A DNA stretch of 54,272 bases from Acidovorax sp. Its GTDB lineage: Bacteria; Pseudomonadota; Gammaproteobacteria; Burkholderiales; Burkholderiaceae_C. The notes below the pieces were generated by a model. The model made no database searches, was not told where the DNA came from, and worked only from the letters and a program-made list of their open reading frames with translations. Location of the stretch: positions 1 to 54,272 of the forward strand of contig JAUXZO010000207.1 of NCBI GenBank assembly GCA_030692685.1, in the 5' to 3' direction. The translations under genes were made by a program, and so were the position numbers. Positions 21,731 to 30,405 of the stretch are shown in pieces (the stretch's first letter is position 1; every line of letters starts with the position of its first letter).

Positions 21731-22786
21731 TGGCTTTTTTGCACAAACCCCAGTCCGGCCAAGATAACCCCGACCCCAGACGCAGCTATGCCATAGCGGG
21801 CACCGAAACAAGCAGCGGTGTCGGGCGTCCAAGTTGCGTGAAACGGTTGAGCAAAGCCACCCGCACATGCAGCTCTGTCACCTGGCGCTCAAACGTGCGG
21901 GCCATCACCCGCTCGCCCAAGCGTTTGAGGCAATGCATCTTGGTCTCCACCAAACTGCGCCAGTGGTAGGCGCTCCATTTCTTCCAGATCCCGGGCCCAA
22001 GCCTTTGGCAGGCCCGCAGGGCTGCGTTGCGCACAGACGCTCCCACCCAGATCTCTTTCCGAGGCTTGCCGTTCTTGCGGGGAGAAATCACCGCCTGCGC
22101 GCCTCTTTGAGCTATCGCCGCGTGGCAGCCCTTGGGGTCATAAGCACCGTCGGCACTCACACTGGCTATCGGCTCACCAGGCGGTATCTGCGCCAGCACC
22201 TCGGGCAGCACCGGCGCGTCGCCCACGCTGTTTTCTGTGACTTCAATGGCCCGAATCACCAGCGTGCGGGCATCCATGCCCAAGTGCACCTTGCGCCATT
22301 GCCGTCGGTGTTCGGCACCGTGCTTCTTGCGTTTCAACTCCCCTTCGCCCAGGAACTTGATTCCCGTGCTGTCCACCAGCAGATTCAGCGGTGTTGCACT
22401 GCGCTGGCAAGGAAGTTGCACATGCAGTGTCTATTGGCGGCGGCTGATGGGGCTGAAGTCGGGCGCTCTCCAATCAAGCCTGGCCAAGTGCAGCAGACCC
22501 TGAACGAGACCCAAACTCTGGCGCAGGGCAAGGCCAAACAAGCACTTGATGGTCAGGCAAAACTGGATGGCTGCATCGGTGAACGTATGCTGGCGACCCC
22601 GTTTGCCACGGGCGGGCGCGTACCACTGCATGTCTTTGTCCAGCCAGATCGTCAGCGCCCCTCGGGCCTTGAGCGCCGCGTTGTACCCGGCCCAGTTGGT
22701 GGTCTTGTAGCGGGTCTTTGGCCCTTTGGGTTCACTCATACCCCAAAGCTACCAGCGCAAGGGGACTGGTTTGTGCAGCAAAGCCA
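21731..22786 (-). mobile_element. IS5-family insertion sequence, about 1056 bp
   Basis: Imperfect terminal inverted repeats are visible: TGGCTTTTTTGCACAAACC at the left end and, read inward from the right end, TGGCTTTGCTGCACAAACC. Between them is one transposase gene on the minus strand. No matching target duplication is evident (ACT on the left, TCA on the right), so the copy is old or the flanks were rearranged. The transposase is broken (next entry), so autonomous movement is unlikely. Confidence 0.85.
21786..22739 (-). pseudogene. IS5-family DDE transposase interrupted by a premature stop
   Basis: The first part (22739 to 22431, 102 residues) begins MSEPKGPKTRYKTTNWAGYN and ends at ISRRQ followed by TAG. 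The same frame resumes directly after the stop (TLHVQLPCQRSATPLNLLVD) and stays open to 21786. So this is one nonsense codon, not a frameshift. The catalytic residues are all in the second part: Asp in LLVDSTGIKF, Asp in SADGAYDPKG and Glu in SLVETKMHCLKRLGE. The product is probably inactive unless the stop is read through or the GTG at 22421 re-initiates translation. Confidence 0.88.
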
Positions 22787-22983
22787 TCAAGACGAAGGGC
22801 GAACACAAAGCGTGCGCGTTGCCGCTGCTCTTTTTTTGGGCCTTGTTCATCTGGTGTTCACGTTCTGCTCAGGTTCTGCTCATTCAGCATTCACAGCGCA
22901 TCCATTCCAACTTGGTGAACTCAAGGTCTCGCAGGCAGCCATCCGGGCGTCAGCGAGCTGAACCCATTCAACCACCGAAAATC

Positions 22984-23547
22984 ATGAAAACAAACACCTG
23001 CATTGCCATTGCCACCCTCCTGCTCGGCGCAGCCGTTTTGCCGGCTGCGGCCAAGGGCCCGGTGGTCAATCACGCCATCCTCGAAAGCGAAGTGCTGTCT
23101 GCCCAGCAAGCCTGGTGCAAGGCACTGGTCGACATCAGCGCCATCAACACCGCCAGTGGCCCGGTGGCGGCCAAGGCTCTGGCAGAGAAAGTGATCGACA
23201 GTGCCTACGGCTACCAGATGGGTGCGGTGCTGTTCAAGCCCACGCTGACCACAGCGCCCCAGACGTTCCGTGTCACGCGTGAAGGCGCGCTGTCGTACTT
23301 TGTGGGCGGCAACCCGGCCTTCCCCAAGGACACCGGTTTTGCACTGAAGGGCTGGACCCAGTGCGAAGTAGCCAACAGCGCCGTTTTCATTGCAGGTGAC
23401 TCTGCAAGCACCATGGGCAACGTGATGTTCACAGACAATGCTGGCAAGGTCACGTCGGTCGACAAGACCTGGACTTTTGTCAAGGATGACGCTGGCAAGC
23501 TGCGCATTGTGGTGCACCACTCGTCGTTGCCATTCACGGGCAATTGA
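22984..23547 (+). CDS. Secreted SnoaL/DUF4440-like protein
   Basis: 187 residues with a Sec signal peptide (MKTNTCIAIATLLLGAAVLP, cleavage probably after AAA). The mature part has the cone-shaped NTF2-like pattern ending in TWTFVKDDAGKLRIVVHHSS, which is typical of small SnoaL/CaMKII-association-domain proteins. Enzymatic activity is not predictable from sequence; many members are ligand-binding or unknown. It lies 131 bases upstream of the histidine kinase start, on the same strand, and may be co-expressed with that two-component system. Confidence 0.8.
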   Translation: MKTNTCIAIATLLLGAAVLPAAAKGPVVNHAILESEVLSAQQAWCKALVDISAINTASGPVAAKALAEKVIDSAYGYQMGAVLFKPTLTTAPQTFRVTREGALSYFVGGNPAFPKDTGFALKGWTQCEVANSAVFIAGDSASTMGNVMFTDNAGKVTSVDKTWTFVKDDAGKLRIVVHHSSLPFTGN

Positions 23548-23678
23548 GCACCGATCCATTGATGGGCTTGGGGGCTTCGGCCCTTTTCGCTCGTGTGACG
23601 GGCGTTCCTGGCTGGATCTTGGCGCGCTTGGCGCAGTCACGCGGCTTCATAATTCAGGCCTTCTTTCAGGGCCTGCCC

Positions 23679-25370
23679 ATGTATCGCGCACGACTATCTC
23701 TGGCTTTTGCCGCCTTGGTGGCCCTGGTGTGTATCCAGGCCGCTTTTGTGTATTGGGGCTCCAACCGCGTCAACGACTACGCCCAGCACAGCCGCTTAGC
23801 CAGCGACATCCAGTCCGAGTTGCTAGACCTGTCGGCCAACAAGCAGCGCCTGCGCGTGTGGGCCATGCAACGCCTGATGAACACCGATGCCCAGCCCGAG
23901 CAGCGCGATCGCCTGGTGGCCGCCATGGTCGCCAGTGCCTCCAACCTCGATGACCTGGTGCAGCGCGACCTGGCGTTGTGGACCGAGATCGCGCGCCGCG
24001 ACGGCGTGAGCATGCCAGCCGAGGTGCCTCAACTGGTGGGCGTGACAGAGCTGCTGCACGACAACATCCAGGCGGTGCAGGCGCGGCTGGCGCAACTGGT
24101 GCCGCTGGAGCAGGGCGCCGATTTTCCGGCCCTTTGGGGCGAGCTGACCCAGGTTTTTGACATGGCGCGGGGGCGCGACCTGCGCGAGTTGATCAACGGG
24201 GCCATTGCACACCAGCGTGCTGCTGTGCCCGTGGCACGCGCCGCCACCGAGCGCGGTCTGGGCGTGCTGCGCGGGCAGGCGATTGGCATGGCCCTCATCA
24301 CCCTGGCGCTTGCCGCAGTGCTGGCGTTGCACCTGACGCGGCGCCTGCAGCGTCCGCTGGACCGCCTGCTGGAGGGTACGCAGGCCTTGCAGGCTGGCGC
24401 TCTGGACCACCGGGTGGCCATAGGCTCTCACGATGAATTCGACCGCGTGGCCCAGCATTTCAACGCCATGGCGGCGGAGCTGCAGCAACATCGCGCCCGG
24501 GCCGACGCTGCCCGCAGAGGGCTGGAAGACGCCGTGCAGGCCCGGACCCAGGAGCTAAGAGCCGCGCACGACACCTTGCAGCGCCTGGACCAGCGTCGCC
24601 GCCAGTTGTTTGCGGACCTGGGGCATGAGTTGCGCACCCCCGCCACTTCCATCCGCGGCGAGGCAGAGATCGCGCTGCGTGGCGGCGAAAAGCCGGTAGA
24701 TGAATACCGCCAGACATTGGTGCGCATCGTGGGTGGGGTGGACCAACTCACCCGCGTGATCCACGACCTGCTGCTGATCGCCAAGGCCGAGGCCGACCAG
24801 CTGGTGATGCACCCGGCCCCGGTGGACCTGCGCGCTCTTTTGGGCGACGCATCCGAGCAGGCGACGGCCCTGGGCGCGCCACAGGGTGTGCAGGTCCAAT
24901 GGCTTGAAGATCAGCGAGGGGGCGATGGCGTGGAGGCACTGCCTACCGGTCCCGTGGCCGTGTATGCCGATGCTGACCGGCTGCGCCAGGCGCTGGTGAT
25001 CGTGCTGGACAACGCGGTGCGTTATTCGGCACCAGGAACCATCGTGAGCGTAGGGCTGCGCGGCGTACCCGACGGTGTGCAGATGGTGGTTCGTGACGAG
25101 GGCATTGGCATTGATGCGGATGAGCTGCCCCGCGTGTTCGAGCGGTTTGTGCGCGGGCGCCGGGCGCGTGCGCACCGTGCCGACGGAACGGGCATCGGCC
25201 TGTCCATCGCACAGGCCATCGTGCAGGCGCACCAGGGCGAAATCGATGTGGAGAGCGCGCCGCTGCAGGGCACATTGGTGCGCATCACGCTGCGGCGGGT
25301 GCACGAATCGCTGCTGCTTGAGTCGGGTGATGGAACTGGGCAACAAGCGCAACTGGGTAAACAGGCATGA
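23679..25370 (+). CDS. Membrane sensor histidine kinase with HAMP domain
   Basis: 563 residues from the ATG at 23679 (MYRARLSLAFAALVALVCIQ), where the first membrane helix begins; the frame is open upstream to 23544 but without a better start. A helical periplasmic sensor of about 180 residues is followed by the second membrane helix (GMALITLALAAVLALHL), HAMP, a short coiled coil, HisKA with DLGHELRTPATSIRGE and an ATPase domain (VLDNAVRYSAP, DEGIGIDADELP, GTGIGLSIAQAIV). It overlaps the response regulator gene by four bases (ATGA), a sign of translational coupling. Signal unknown. Confidence 0.93.
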   Translation: MYRARLSLAFAALVALVCIQAAFVYWGSNRVNDYAQHSRLASDIQSELLDLSANKQRLRVWAMQRLMNTDAQPEQRDRLVAAMVASASNLDDLVQRDLALWTEIARRDGVSMPAEVPQLVGVTELLHDNIQAVQARLAQLVPLEQGADFPALWGELTQVFDMARGRDLRELINGAIAHQRAAVPVARAATERGLGVLRGQAIGMALITLALAAVLALHLTRRLQRPLDRLLEGTQALQAGALDHRVAIGSHDEFDRVAQHFNAMAAELQQHRARADAARRGLEDAVQARTQELRAAHDTLQRLDQRRRQLFADLGHELRTPATSIRGEAEIALRGGEKPVDEYRQTLVRIVGGVDQLTRVIHDLLLIAKAEADQLVMHPAPVDLRALLGDASEQATALGAPQGVQVQWLEDQRGGDGVEALPTGPVAVYADADRLRQALVIVLDNAVRYSAPGTIVSVGLRGVPDGVQMVVRDEGIGIDADELPRVFERFVRGRRARAHRADGTGIGLSIAQAIVQAHQGEIDVESAPLQGTLVRITLRRVHESLLLESGDGTGQQAQLGKQA

Positions 25371-26056
25371 ACAACATCCTGGTGGTCGAAGACGATGGGC
25401 GTGTGGCCGACTTTCTGGCGCGCGGCCTCAAGGCGGAAGGCTATCGCGTGGAGCTGGCCCGCACCGGCCCCGAAGGCCTGACCATGGCTCGCGAAGCGGA
25501 GCCTGGTGTACTGTTGATACTAGACCTGATGCTGCCCGGCCTGAGCGGGCTGGAGCTGTGTCAGACCCTGCGCGCAGAAGGCCGCCAGATGCCCATGCTG
25601 ATCCTGAGCGCGCTGAGCAACACCGAAGACAAGATCAACGGGCTACGGCTGGGAGCCGACGACTACCTGACCAAGCCCTTTGCGTTTGAAGAGCTGCTGG
25701 CTCGCATCGAGGCCCTTCTTCGCCGTGGGCGTGAGCAGCGCACGCGGGCCAGCACCCTGCAGGTGGCAGACCTGTCGCTGGACTTGGAGCGCATGCAGGC
25801 CAGCCGCGCCGGTCAGCCCATCGTGCTCACGGCGCGCGAGCTGGCGTTTCTGGAGCTGCTCATGAGCGCGCCGGGCCGGGTGTACAGCCGCGAGCGCATT
25901 CTCTCCAACGTCTGGGGTACCAACGAGGACCCATTGACCAACGTGGTCGACGTGTATGTGCGCCGCCTGCGCACCAAGATCGACGAGGGCCACGGGCTTG
26001 CGCTTATCAAGACTGTCCGAGGCTTTGGCTATCGGCTGGATGCCACGACGGGCTAG
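25367..26056 (+). CDS. OmpR-family response regulator
   Basis: 229 residues. The receiver domain has ILVVEDD, phospho-Asp in LILDLMLPGLSGLEL and the KPFAFEELLARI lysine. The winged-helix output domain has LTARELAFLELLM, VYSRERILSNVWG, VVDVYVRRLRTKID and TVRGFGYRL. It is the cognate partner of the preceding kinase by overlap. The CusR/QseB-like pattern suggests response to envelope or metal stress, but the targets cannot be read from this window. Confidence 0.94.
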   Translation: MNNILVVEDDGRVADFLARGLKAEGYRVELARTGPEGLTMAREAEPGVLLILDLMLPGLSGLELCQTLRAEGRQMPMLILSALSNTEDKINGLRLGADDYLTKPFAFEELLARIEALLRRGREQRTRASTLQVADLSLDLERMQASRAGQPIVLTARELAFLELLMSAPGRVYSRERILSNVWGTNEDPLTNVVDVYVRRLRTKIDEGHGLALIKTVRGFGYRLDATTG

Positions 26057-26116
26057 TGCAATGTTTCATGCTTGATGGCACAAATAGAAAGGATGGATTT
26101 TTGGCTCTGGCAAGGC

Positions 26117-26155
26117 GCAAACCGGAGCGATACCGGGTGTATCGCGAGGATTTGC
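26117..26155. repeat. Imperfect hairpin downstream of the response regulator
   Basis: GCAAACCGGAGCGATA pairs imperfectly with TATCGCGAGGATTTGC. It lies 61 bases after the end of the response regulator and could serve as a weak terminator or be part of a dispersed intergenic repeat. The rest of the 355-base gap (26057-26411) shows no gene I can support. Confidence 0.4.
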
Positions 26156-26411
26156 AACGCCGCCAGGGGCGAAAAGACGACTTTTTATGTGCCAGATAGC
26201 GTGGAACACTGCACCAGGGGTTTGGATGCTGCTGAGGTAGACGTTTGCCATTCCAAAGTGCACGGAATGCGGGGTGCTTGATTCACCTGCTCGGCGCCGA
26301 TTCCCCAGCGGAAAATGAGACGTCTGACCAGCGCATGGCCCTTGCACGAGGCATAAAGCAGATTGCGCGCGGCGCGGTAGCATGCGACATCTATCTGCCA
26401 AGGACTGTTCC

Positions 26412-26891
26412 ATGAATCCCATCCGCTGTGCCGCGTGTAGCTTATTGCTGGCGTTCCTTGCCCCGGCCTGGGCCATCAACAAATGCACGGACGCCAATGG
26501 CAAGGTTTCGTTTCAGGATGCGCCTTGCATTGGCCAGGGCGAGAAGATCGAAGTGCGGCCTGCCATGCAGGGCGCCACCCCCATACCGCCCAGCCCCTCG
26601 ACAGCTCAGGAGGGTGCGTTTGGCCCCTCATGGCAGCGCAAGAACCAGCTGCAGAGCCAGGGCATTCCCCAGGCGCGCGCTGCCATCGAGCGCAATCAGC
26701 GGGAATGCGCGGCAACGCCGCAAGAGGGTGTGGCCCAAACCGGCCCGCTACGGCGCAGCCTGGGGTCGGGCTCCCAGTTTGCGCAAGAGCAATCGACCAC
26801 TGCGGCTAAAGACAAAGCCGCGTGTGACGCTCGCACCCAAGCGCTGCGCGAGCAACTGAAGTCGCTCGAAGGCGAGCTATCCAAACTTTAA
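26412..26891 (+). CDS. Secreted DUF4124-domain protein
   Basis: 159 residues from the ATG at 26412. A signal peptide (CSLLLAFLAPAWA) is followed directly by the DUF4124 pattern INKCTDANGKVSFQDAPC, in which two Cys probably form a disulphide. The middle is Pro/Ala/Gln-rich; the C-terminus is a charged helix (ALREQLKSLEGELSKL) that may form a coiled coil. DUF4124 proteins are common envelope proteins in beta- and gammaproteobacteria without a known activity. Confidence 0.85.
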   Translation: MNPIRCAACSLLLAFLAPAWAINKCTDANGKVSFQDAPCIGQGEKIEVRPAMQGATPIPPSPSTAQEGAFGPSWQRKNQLQSQGIPQARAAIERNQRECAATPQEGVAQTGPLRRSLGSGSQFAQEQSTTAAKDKAACDARTQALREQLKSLEGELSKL

Positions 26892-26943
26892 TGTGGCCCT
26901 TTGAAGTCTTCTGCCGTCGACGAATACCTTCTGGCCCAGTCGT

Positions 26944-28077
26944 CTACCCTTTCCAGGTAAACGGAAACTTGAACTGTTTCACAAACCCGTTGGGCACATA
27001 GTCGCCCAGCACGCCGTAGTGCTCGGGCCAGAGTTTGGTGGTTTTGACGGCGGTGCCGAACAGGTAGTCCAGAAACGCGAAGTGCGCGGCGTAGTTCTTG
27101 TCCAGCGCTTCGTTGTCCTGGCTGTGGTGCCAGTGGTGAAAGTTGGGCGTAACCAGCACGTAGCGCAGCGGGCCCAGGCGCACGCTCACGTTGGCGTGGT
27201 TGAACACCGCCTGGAAGCCCACGATGACGATGTAAGCGTCGATCACCTCCTTGGAGAACCCGAACACATAGATGGGCGCCAGCACCAGCGTGCGGGTGAT
27301 GATCAGCTCCAGAATGTGCTGGCGCGAGCCCGCCATCCAGTCCATGCTTTTGACGCTGTGGTGCACGGCGTGCAGGCGCCACAGCACAGGCACCTCGTGG
27401 TAGGCGCGGTGTGTCCAGTACTGCACCAGGTCGGCCACCAGCACGATGAGGAACAGCGCCACCCAGAAGTTCAGGCCCTGCACCCAGCCGCGGATGCCGT
27501 CATTGGCGGCCCAGCCAAAAAACTTGTGCACCAGCAGGTTGGTGGCCAGCAGCACAAAGCCCACCACCATGTGGTTCACGATGAAGTGGTGAAAGTCGGT
27601 TTGCCACTCAGCGCGAAAGACGGGCTGGTCTTTGCGCAGCGCCCACAGCTTTTCGATGAAGATAAAAATCAGCGAGCTGCCCAGCAGGTCGAGGATGAAC
27701 CAGTCCAGGCCGATGTACAGCGTGTCATCGGGGAAGTTGGGGTTCACCTCTACCTTGTGGCCGCCCAGAATGGCGGTCAGCGCGACCATGGCAAACGCAA
27801 ATGTCGACAACCAGCGCGACCGGTTGAACAGAATGTTGACCAGCGAGATACCGCCCGCAATCGCCATGGCCACCAGCATGATGTTGCGGATCACGGCCAC
27901 GTCGTAGCTCTTGCGCAGCTGCGGTGTGGTCAGGTACTCGGGAAAGTGAAACGCCAGCACGCCCAGAAAACACAAGACGGCCAGCGTGAGCGCAATCACG
28001 CCAGACACCAGCCCCCGCCCGCGCCGCAATGCGCCGTGGCTTTCGGTGAACTCATTGAGCTTGTCGATTTCGAGCAT
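26944..28077 (-). CDS. Sterol desaturase / fatty acid hydroxylase family membrane protein
   Basis: 377 residues from the ATG at 28077, which has a strong Shine-Dalgarno sequence (GGAGGGAAACATG). Five or six membrane helices are visible. The di-iron histidine clusters of the family are present: HRAYHEV, HAVHHSVKSMD and, toward the end, PNFHHWHHSQD. Such enzymes hydroxylate or desaturate lipids using molecular oxygen at the cytoplasmic membrane. The actual substrate is unknown. It is divergent from the thioesterase gene, with a 170-base palindromic element in between. Confidence 0.9.
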   Translation of the reverse strand: MLEIDKLNEFTESHGALRRGRGLVSGVIALTLAVLCFLGVLAFHFPEYLTTPQLRKSYDVAVIRNIMLVAMAIAGGISLVNILFNRSRWLSTFAFAMVALTAILGGHKVEVNPNFPDDTLYIGLDWFILDLLGSSLIFIFIEKLWALRKDQPVFRAEWQTDFHHFIVNHMVVGFVLLATNLLVHKFFGWAANDGIRGWVQGLNFWVALFLIVLVADLVQYWTHRAYHEVPVLWRLHAVHHSVKSMDWMAGSRQHILELIITRTLVLAPIYVFGFSKEVIDAYIVIVGFQAVFNHANVSVRLGPLRYVLVTPNFHHWHHSQDNEALDKNYAAHFAFLDYLFGTAVKTTKLWPEHYGVLGDYVPNGFVKQFKFPFTWKG

Positions 28078-28143
28078 GTTTCCCTCCGGCATCTGCTGCC
28101 TGCGTGCTTTAAAGCAATTGATCTTGTTGGCCTGACTGAGCTG

Positions 28144-28313
28144 CTAGGGATGTCCTGCATAACCCTCGCGGGTCGGTGGTAGTGCGGATCGGGATGGGCT
28201 ACAAGGCGTCTTTTTGCGGCCAATAGCCCAGCTATTGGCAAGAAAAGCAACGCAGTAGACCGCCCGAGGCCGCGCTATCACAGACCGCAGGGAGTTGTGC
28301 AGGCCATCCCTAG
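28144..28313. repeat. 170-bp palindromic MITE-like element
   Basis: The left end CTAGGGATGTCCTGCATAAC and the right end, read inward, CTAGGGATGGCCTGCACAAC are imperfect inverted copies over about 24 bases. Between them lies a smaller inverted pair around CCAATAGC / GCTATTGG. It has no reading frame worth calling and occupies the divergent promoter region of the desaturase and thioesterase genes (304 bases). It looks like a non-autonomous mobile element, but no copy of a matching IS is in the window. Confidence 0.6.
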
Positions 28314-28396
28314 CGGCTTGCGCAGGCCTGTGTGGCGCGAGTGTAGCGGGCCACAGGGTCGTCGGTGCAGGCGCACCGGGCCCATAAAATCGCGGC

Positions 28397-28885
28397 ATGA
28401 ACATCCCTTCCCACCAACTCAGCATGACCGTGCTGATGTCCCCCGACATGGCCAACTTCTCGGGCAATGTGCACGGCGGAGCCATTTTGAAGCTGCTGGA
28501 CCAGGTGGCCTACTCGTGTGCCAGCCGCTATTCGGCCTGCTACGTCGTCACGCTCAGCGTGGACCAGGTGATGTTTCTGCAACCGATCCATGTGGGCGAA
28601 CTGGTCACGTTTCTTGCCAGCGTCAACTACACCGGCAGCTCTTCGATGGAAGTGGGCATCAAGGTGGTGGCCGAAGACATCCGCTCACAGGTCGTGCGGC
28701 ATGTCAACAGCTGCTTTTTTACGATGGTGGCCGTGGACGAGTCCCGCAAGCCGGTGCAGGTGCCGCCGTTGTCGCCCTCCACCCCCGACGAGCGCCGCCG
28801 CTGGGACGCTGCCCTGCTGCGCAAGTCGTTGCGCAAAGAGCTGGCAGAACGCTTTCAACAAGTGCGGGAAACCGCCACCCCTTAA
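28397..28885 (+). CDS. Acyl-CoA thioesterase of the hotdog-fold YciA/BACH type
   Basis: 162 residues. The hotdog active-site segment NVHGGAILKLLDQVAYSCAS is present with the Asn and Asp expected for hexameric acyl-CoA hydrolases. It continues with VTLSVDQVMFLQPIHVGELV and the C-terminal Arg-rich helix (ERRRWDAALLRKSLRKELAE) seen in this group. It hydrolyses acyl-CoA to free acid and CoA in the cytoplasm; chain-length preference is unknown. The next gene comes from the opposite strand 26 bases away. Confidence 0.92.
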   Translation: MNIPSHQLSMTVLMSPDMANFSGNVHGGAILKLLDQVAYSCASRYSACYVVTLSVDQVMFLQPIHVGELVTFLASVNYTGSSSMEVGIKVVAEDIRSQVVRHVNSCFFTMVAVDESRKPVQVPPLSPSTPDERRRWDAALLRKSLRKELAERFQQVRETATP

Positions 28886-28911
28886 CGACACGGGCGGTGC
28901 TGCGCAGCGTG

Positions 28912-29631
28912 CTACGCCGCCGTCCGGCTTCGCCCCGCCAGCGACACCGCCTGCAGCGACAGGCCATCGATCTCGTTGGTGATACCCGAGAGCACATTGG
29001 CCACCACGGCAAACTCGCGCCCGTGTTGCCCGGCCCGCGCTGCCATCACCTGGGCATTGAAGCTAACCACCTTGGCCTCGCGCGCCACGGTCTGGATAGA
29101 GGCCACGATGCCCGCCAGCTCTTTCATCAGCGTTTCAGACTTGGCCTTGCCGACCTGGTCGAACGCGGTGGTGGCTGTGTTGAGCGCTTCCAGCGCGCTG
29201 TCGGTGGACTCCACCAGCCGCGCCATTGCGTCTTCCACCCGCGGGCTTTGGCGCTCGGCCAGGTCCAGCGCTGTGCCCACCTGCTGCGCAAACGCGTCGA
29301 TGGTGGCCCCTACGCCGTTGGGGCCGTGGTAAGCCTTGCGGATGACGTCGCCGCTGGCTGCGTCGAGGTGGCGGGCGGTGTCTACCAGCTTGGCCTGGCT
29401 GTCGGTGAACAGCGCCAACGAGCCGCGCGCGGCTTTCATGTGCAGGTCGCTGCCGCGTGCAGCTAGCACCGTTTGCAGCACCATGCGTTGCGACAACATG
29501 CGCTGGCGTGCTGCAAGGTTGACCAGCGACATCTCGCTGTCACGCCGGGCGGAGGACCCGGGCGTGGTCACCAGCGCAGGCGTCGAGGAAAAGGGCATGC
29601 CGTTGCGCGAAGAGAGTGAAAAGGCTGCCAT
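28912..29631 (-). CDS. Soluble PilJ/P-box domain fused to a chemoreceptor-like signalling segment
   Basis: 239 residues from the ATG at 29631. Near residue 40 is LVNLAARQRMLSQRM, the P-box-like core of the PilJ-type N-terminal domain, which is related to the nitrate-sensing domain of NarX/NarQ. The C-terminal part has IVASIQTVAREAKVVSFNAQ and AGQHGREFAVVANVLSGITN, matching the hairpin tip of methyl-accepting chemotaxis proteins. There is no signal peptide and no membrane helix, so it is cytoplasmic. The signalling domain is shorter than in full chemoreceptors. Role is inference: possible soluble nitrate/nitrite or redox signal input. Confidence 0.75.
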   Translation of the reverse strand: MAAFSLSSRNGMPFSSTPALVTTPGSSARRDSEMSLVNLAARQRMLSQRMVLQTVLAARGSDLHMKAARGSLALFTDSQAKLVDTARHLDAASGDVIRKAYHGPNGVGATIDAFAQQVGTALDLAERQSPRVEDAMARLVESTDSALEALNTATTAFDQVGKAKSETLMKELAGIVASIQTVAREAKVVSFNAQVMAARAGQHGREFAVVANVLSGITNEIDGLSLQAVSLAGRSRTAA

Positions 29632-29730
29632 GGTGTTCCTTATGCTGGTTGCATCCAGATACAGGTTGCCAAGCAATACCTGGGCCAATGTGGGGTGTGG
29701 CAGTTACTTTTTTGGTGGCCCTGGAGGGGG

Positions 29731-30405
29731 TCAGTACAGCGCCGCGAAGCGCTCCACCATGCGGGTGGGGCCTGCAACGATCAGGTGGTCGCCCGGCTTA
29801 ATCTCGGTTTCGGCCTTGGCATAGATGAAGTCGAGATGGCGGCGCTTGATACCGACCACCGTGATGCCATGGCGCTTGCGCACGTCCGATTGCGACAGCG
29901 ACTTGTTGTGCGTCTCCATGGGTGCGCGCGTTTTGGCAATGGCAAAGCCGTCATCAAACTCGATGAAGTCGATCATCTTGCCCGTGACCAGATGCGCTAC
30001 GCGCTCGCCCATGTCGGCCTCGGGGTAGACCACGTGGTGCGCGCCCACCCGCTCGGCAATGCGGCCATGTTGGGGGTCAATGGCCTTGGCCCATATGTCC
30101 TTGATGCCGAGCTGGCTCAAGTTCAGGATAGTGAGTACGCTCGCCTCCAGGTTGCCCCCAATGCTCACCACGGCGTGTGCAAAGTCGGGCACGGCCAGTT
30201 GGCGCAGGGTTTCCAGGTCGGTGGCGTCTGCCTGCACCACATGGGGTAGCACGCTGGACAGCGACTGCACCGTATCGGCATCGCTCTCGATGGCCAGCAC
30301 GTCGTGGCCCAGCTCTACCAGCGACTTGGCAACACCGGTGCCAAAGCGGCCCAGGCCAATCACGACCACGCTGCCCGACAGGTTCTTTACGGCTTTATCC
30401 AACAA
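29731..30405 (-). CDS. ktrA: KtrA/TrkA-type regulatory subunit of a potassium uptake system
   Basis: 224 residues if translation starts at TTG 30405 (or 30402); no ATG or GTG precedes the Rossmann motif at a sensible position, and GAGGAGAG lies just upstream. It has an RCK-N domain (VVVIGLGRFGTGVAKSLVEL, VQADATDLETLRQL) and a C-terminal RCK-C domain (GDHLIVAGPTRMVERF). It gates the membrane subunit in response to nucleotide. The start lies inside the end of the ktrB-like gene, so the two are translationally coupled. Confidence 0.88.
   Translation of the reverse strand: MLDKAVKNLSGSVVVIGLGRFGTGVAKSLVELGHDVLAIESDADTVQSLSSVLPHVVQADATDLETLRQLAVPDFAHAVVSIGGNLEASVLTILNLSQLGIKDIWAKAIDPQHGRIAERVGAHHVVYPEADMGERVAHLVTGKMIDFIEFDDGFAIAKTRAPMETHNKSLSQSDVRKRHGITVVGIKRRHLDFIYAKAETEIKPGDHLIVAGPTRMVERFAALY

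Noticed and set aside
21728..22789. Target-site duplication around the IS5 element
   Set aside because: Three to four bases on each side do not match for any choice of ends.
26066..26503. Minus-strand frame of 145 residues before the DUF4124 gene
   Set aside because: It overlaps the start of a gene with a clear signal peptide, and its own translation shows no domain.
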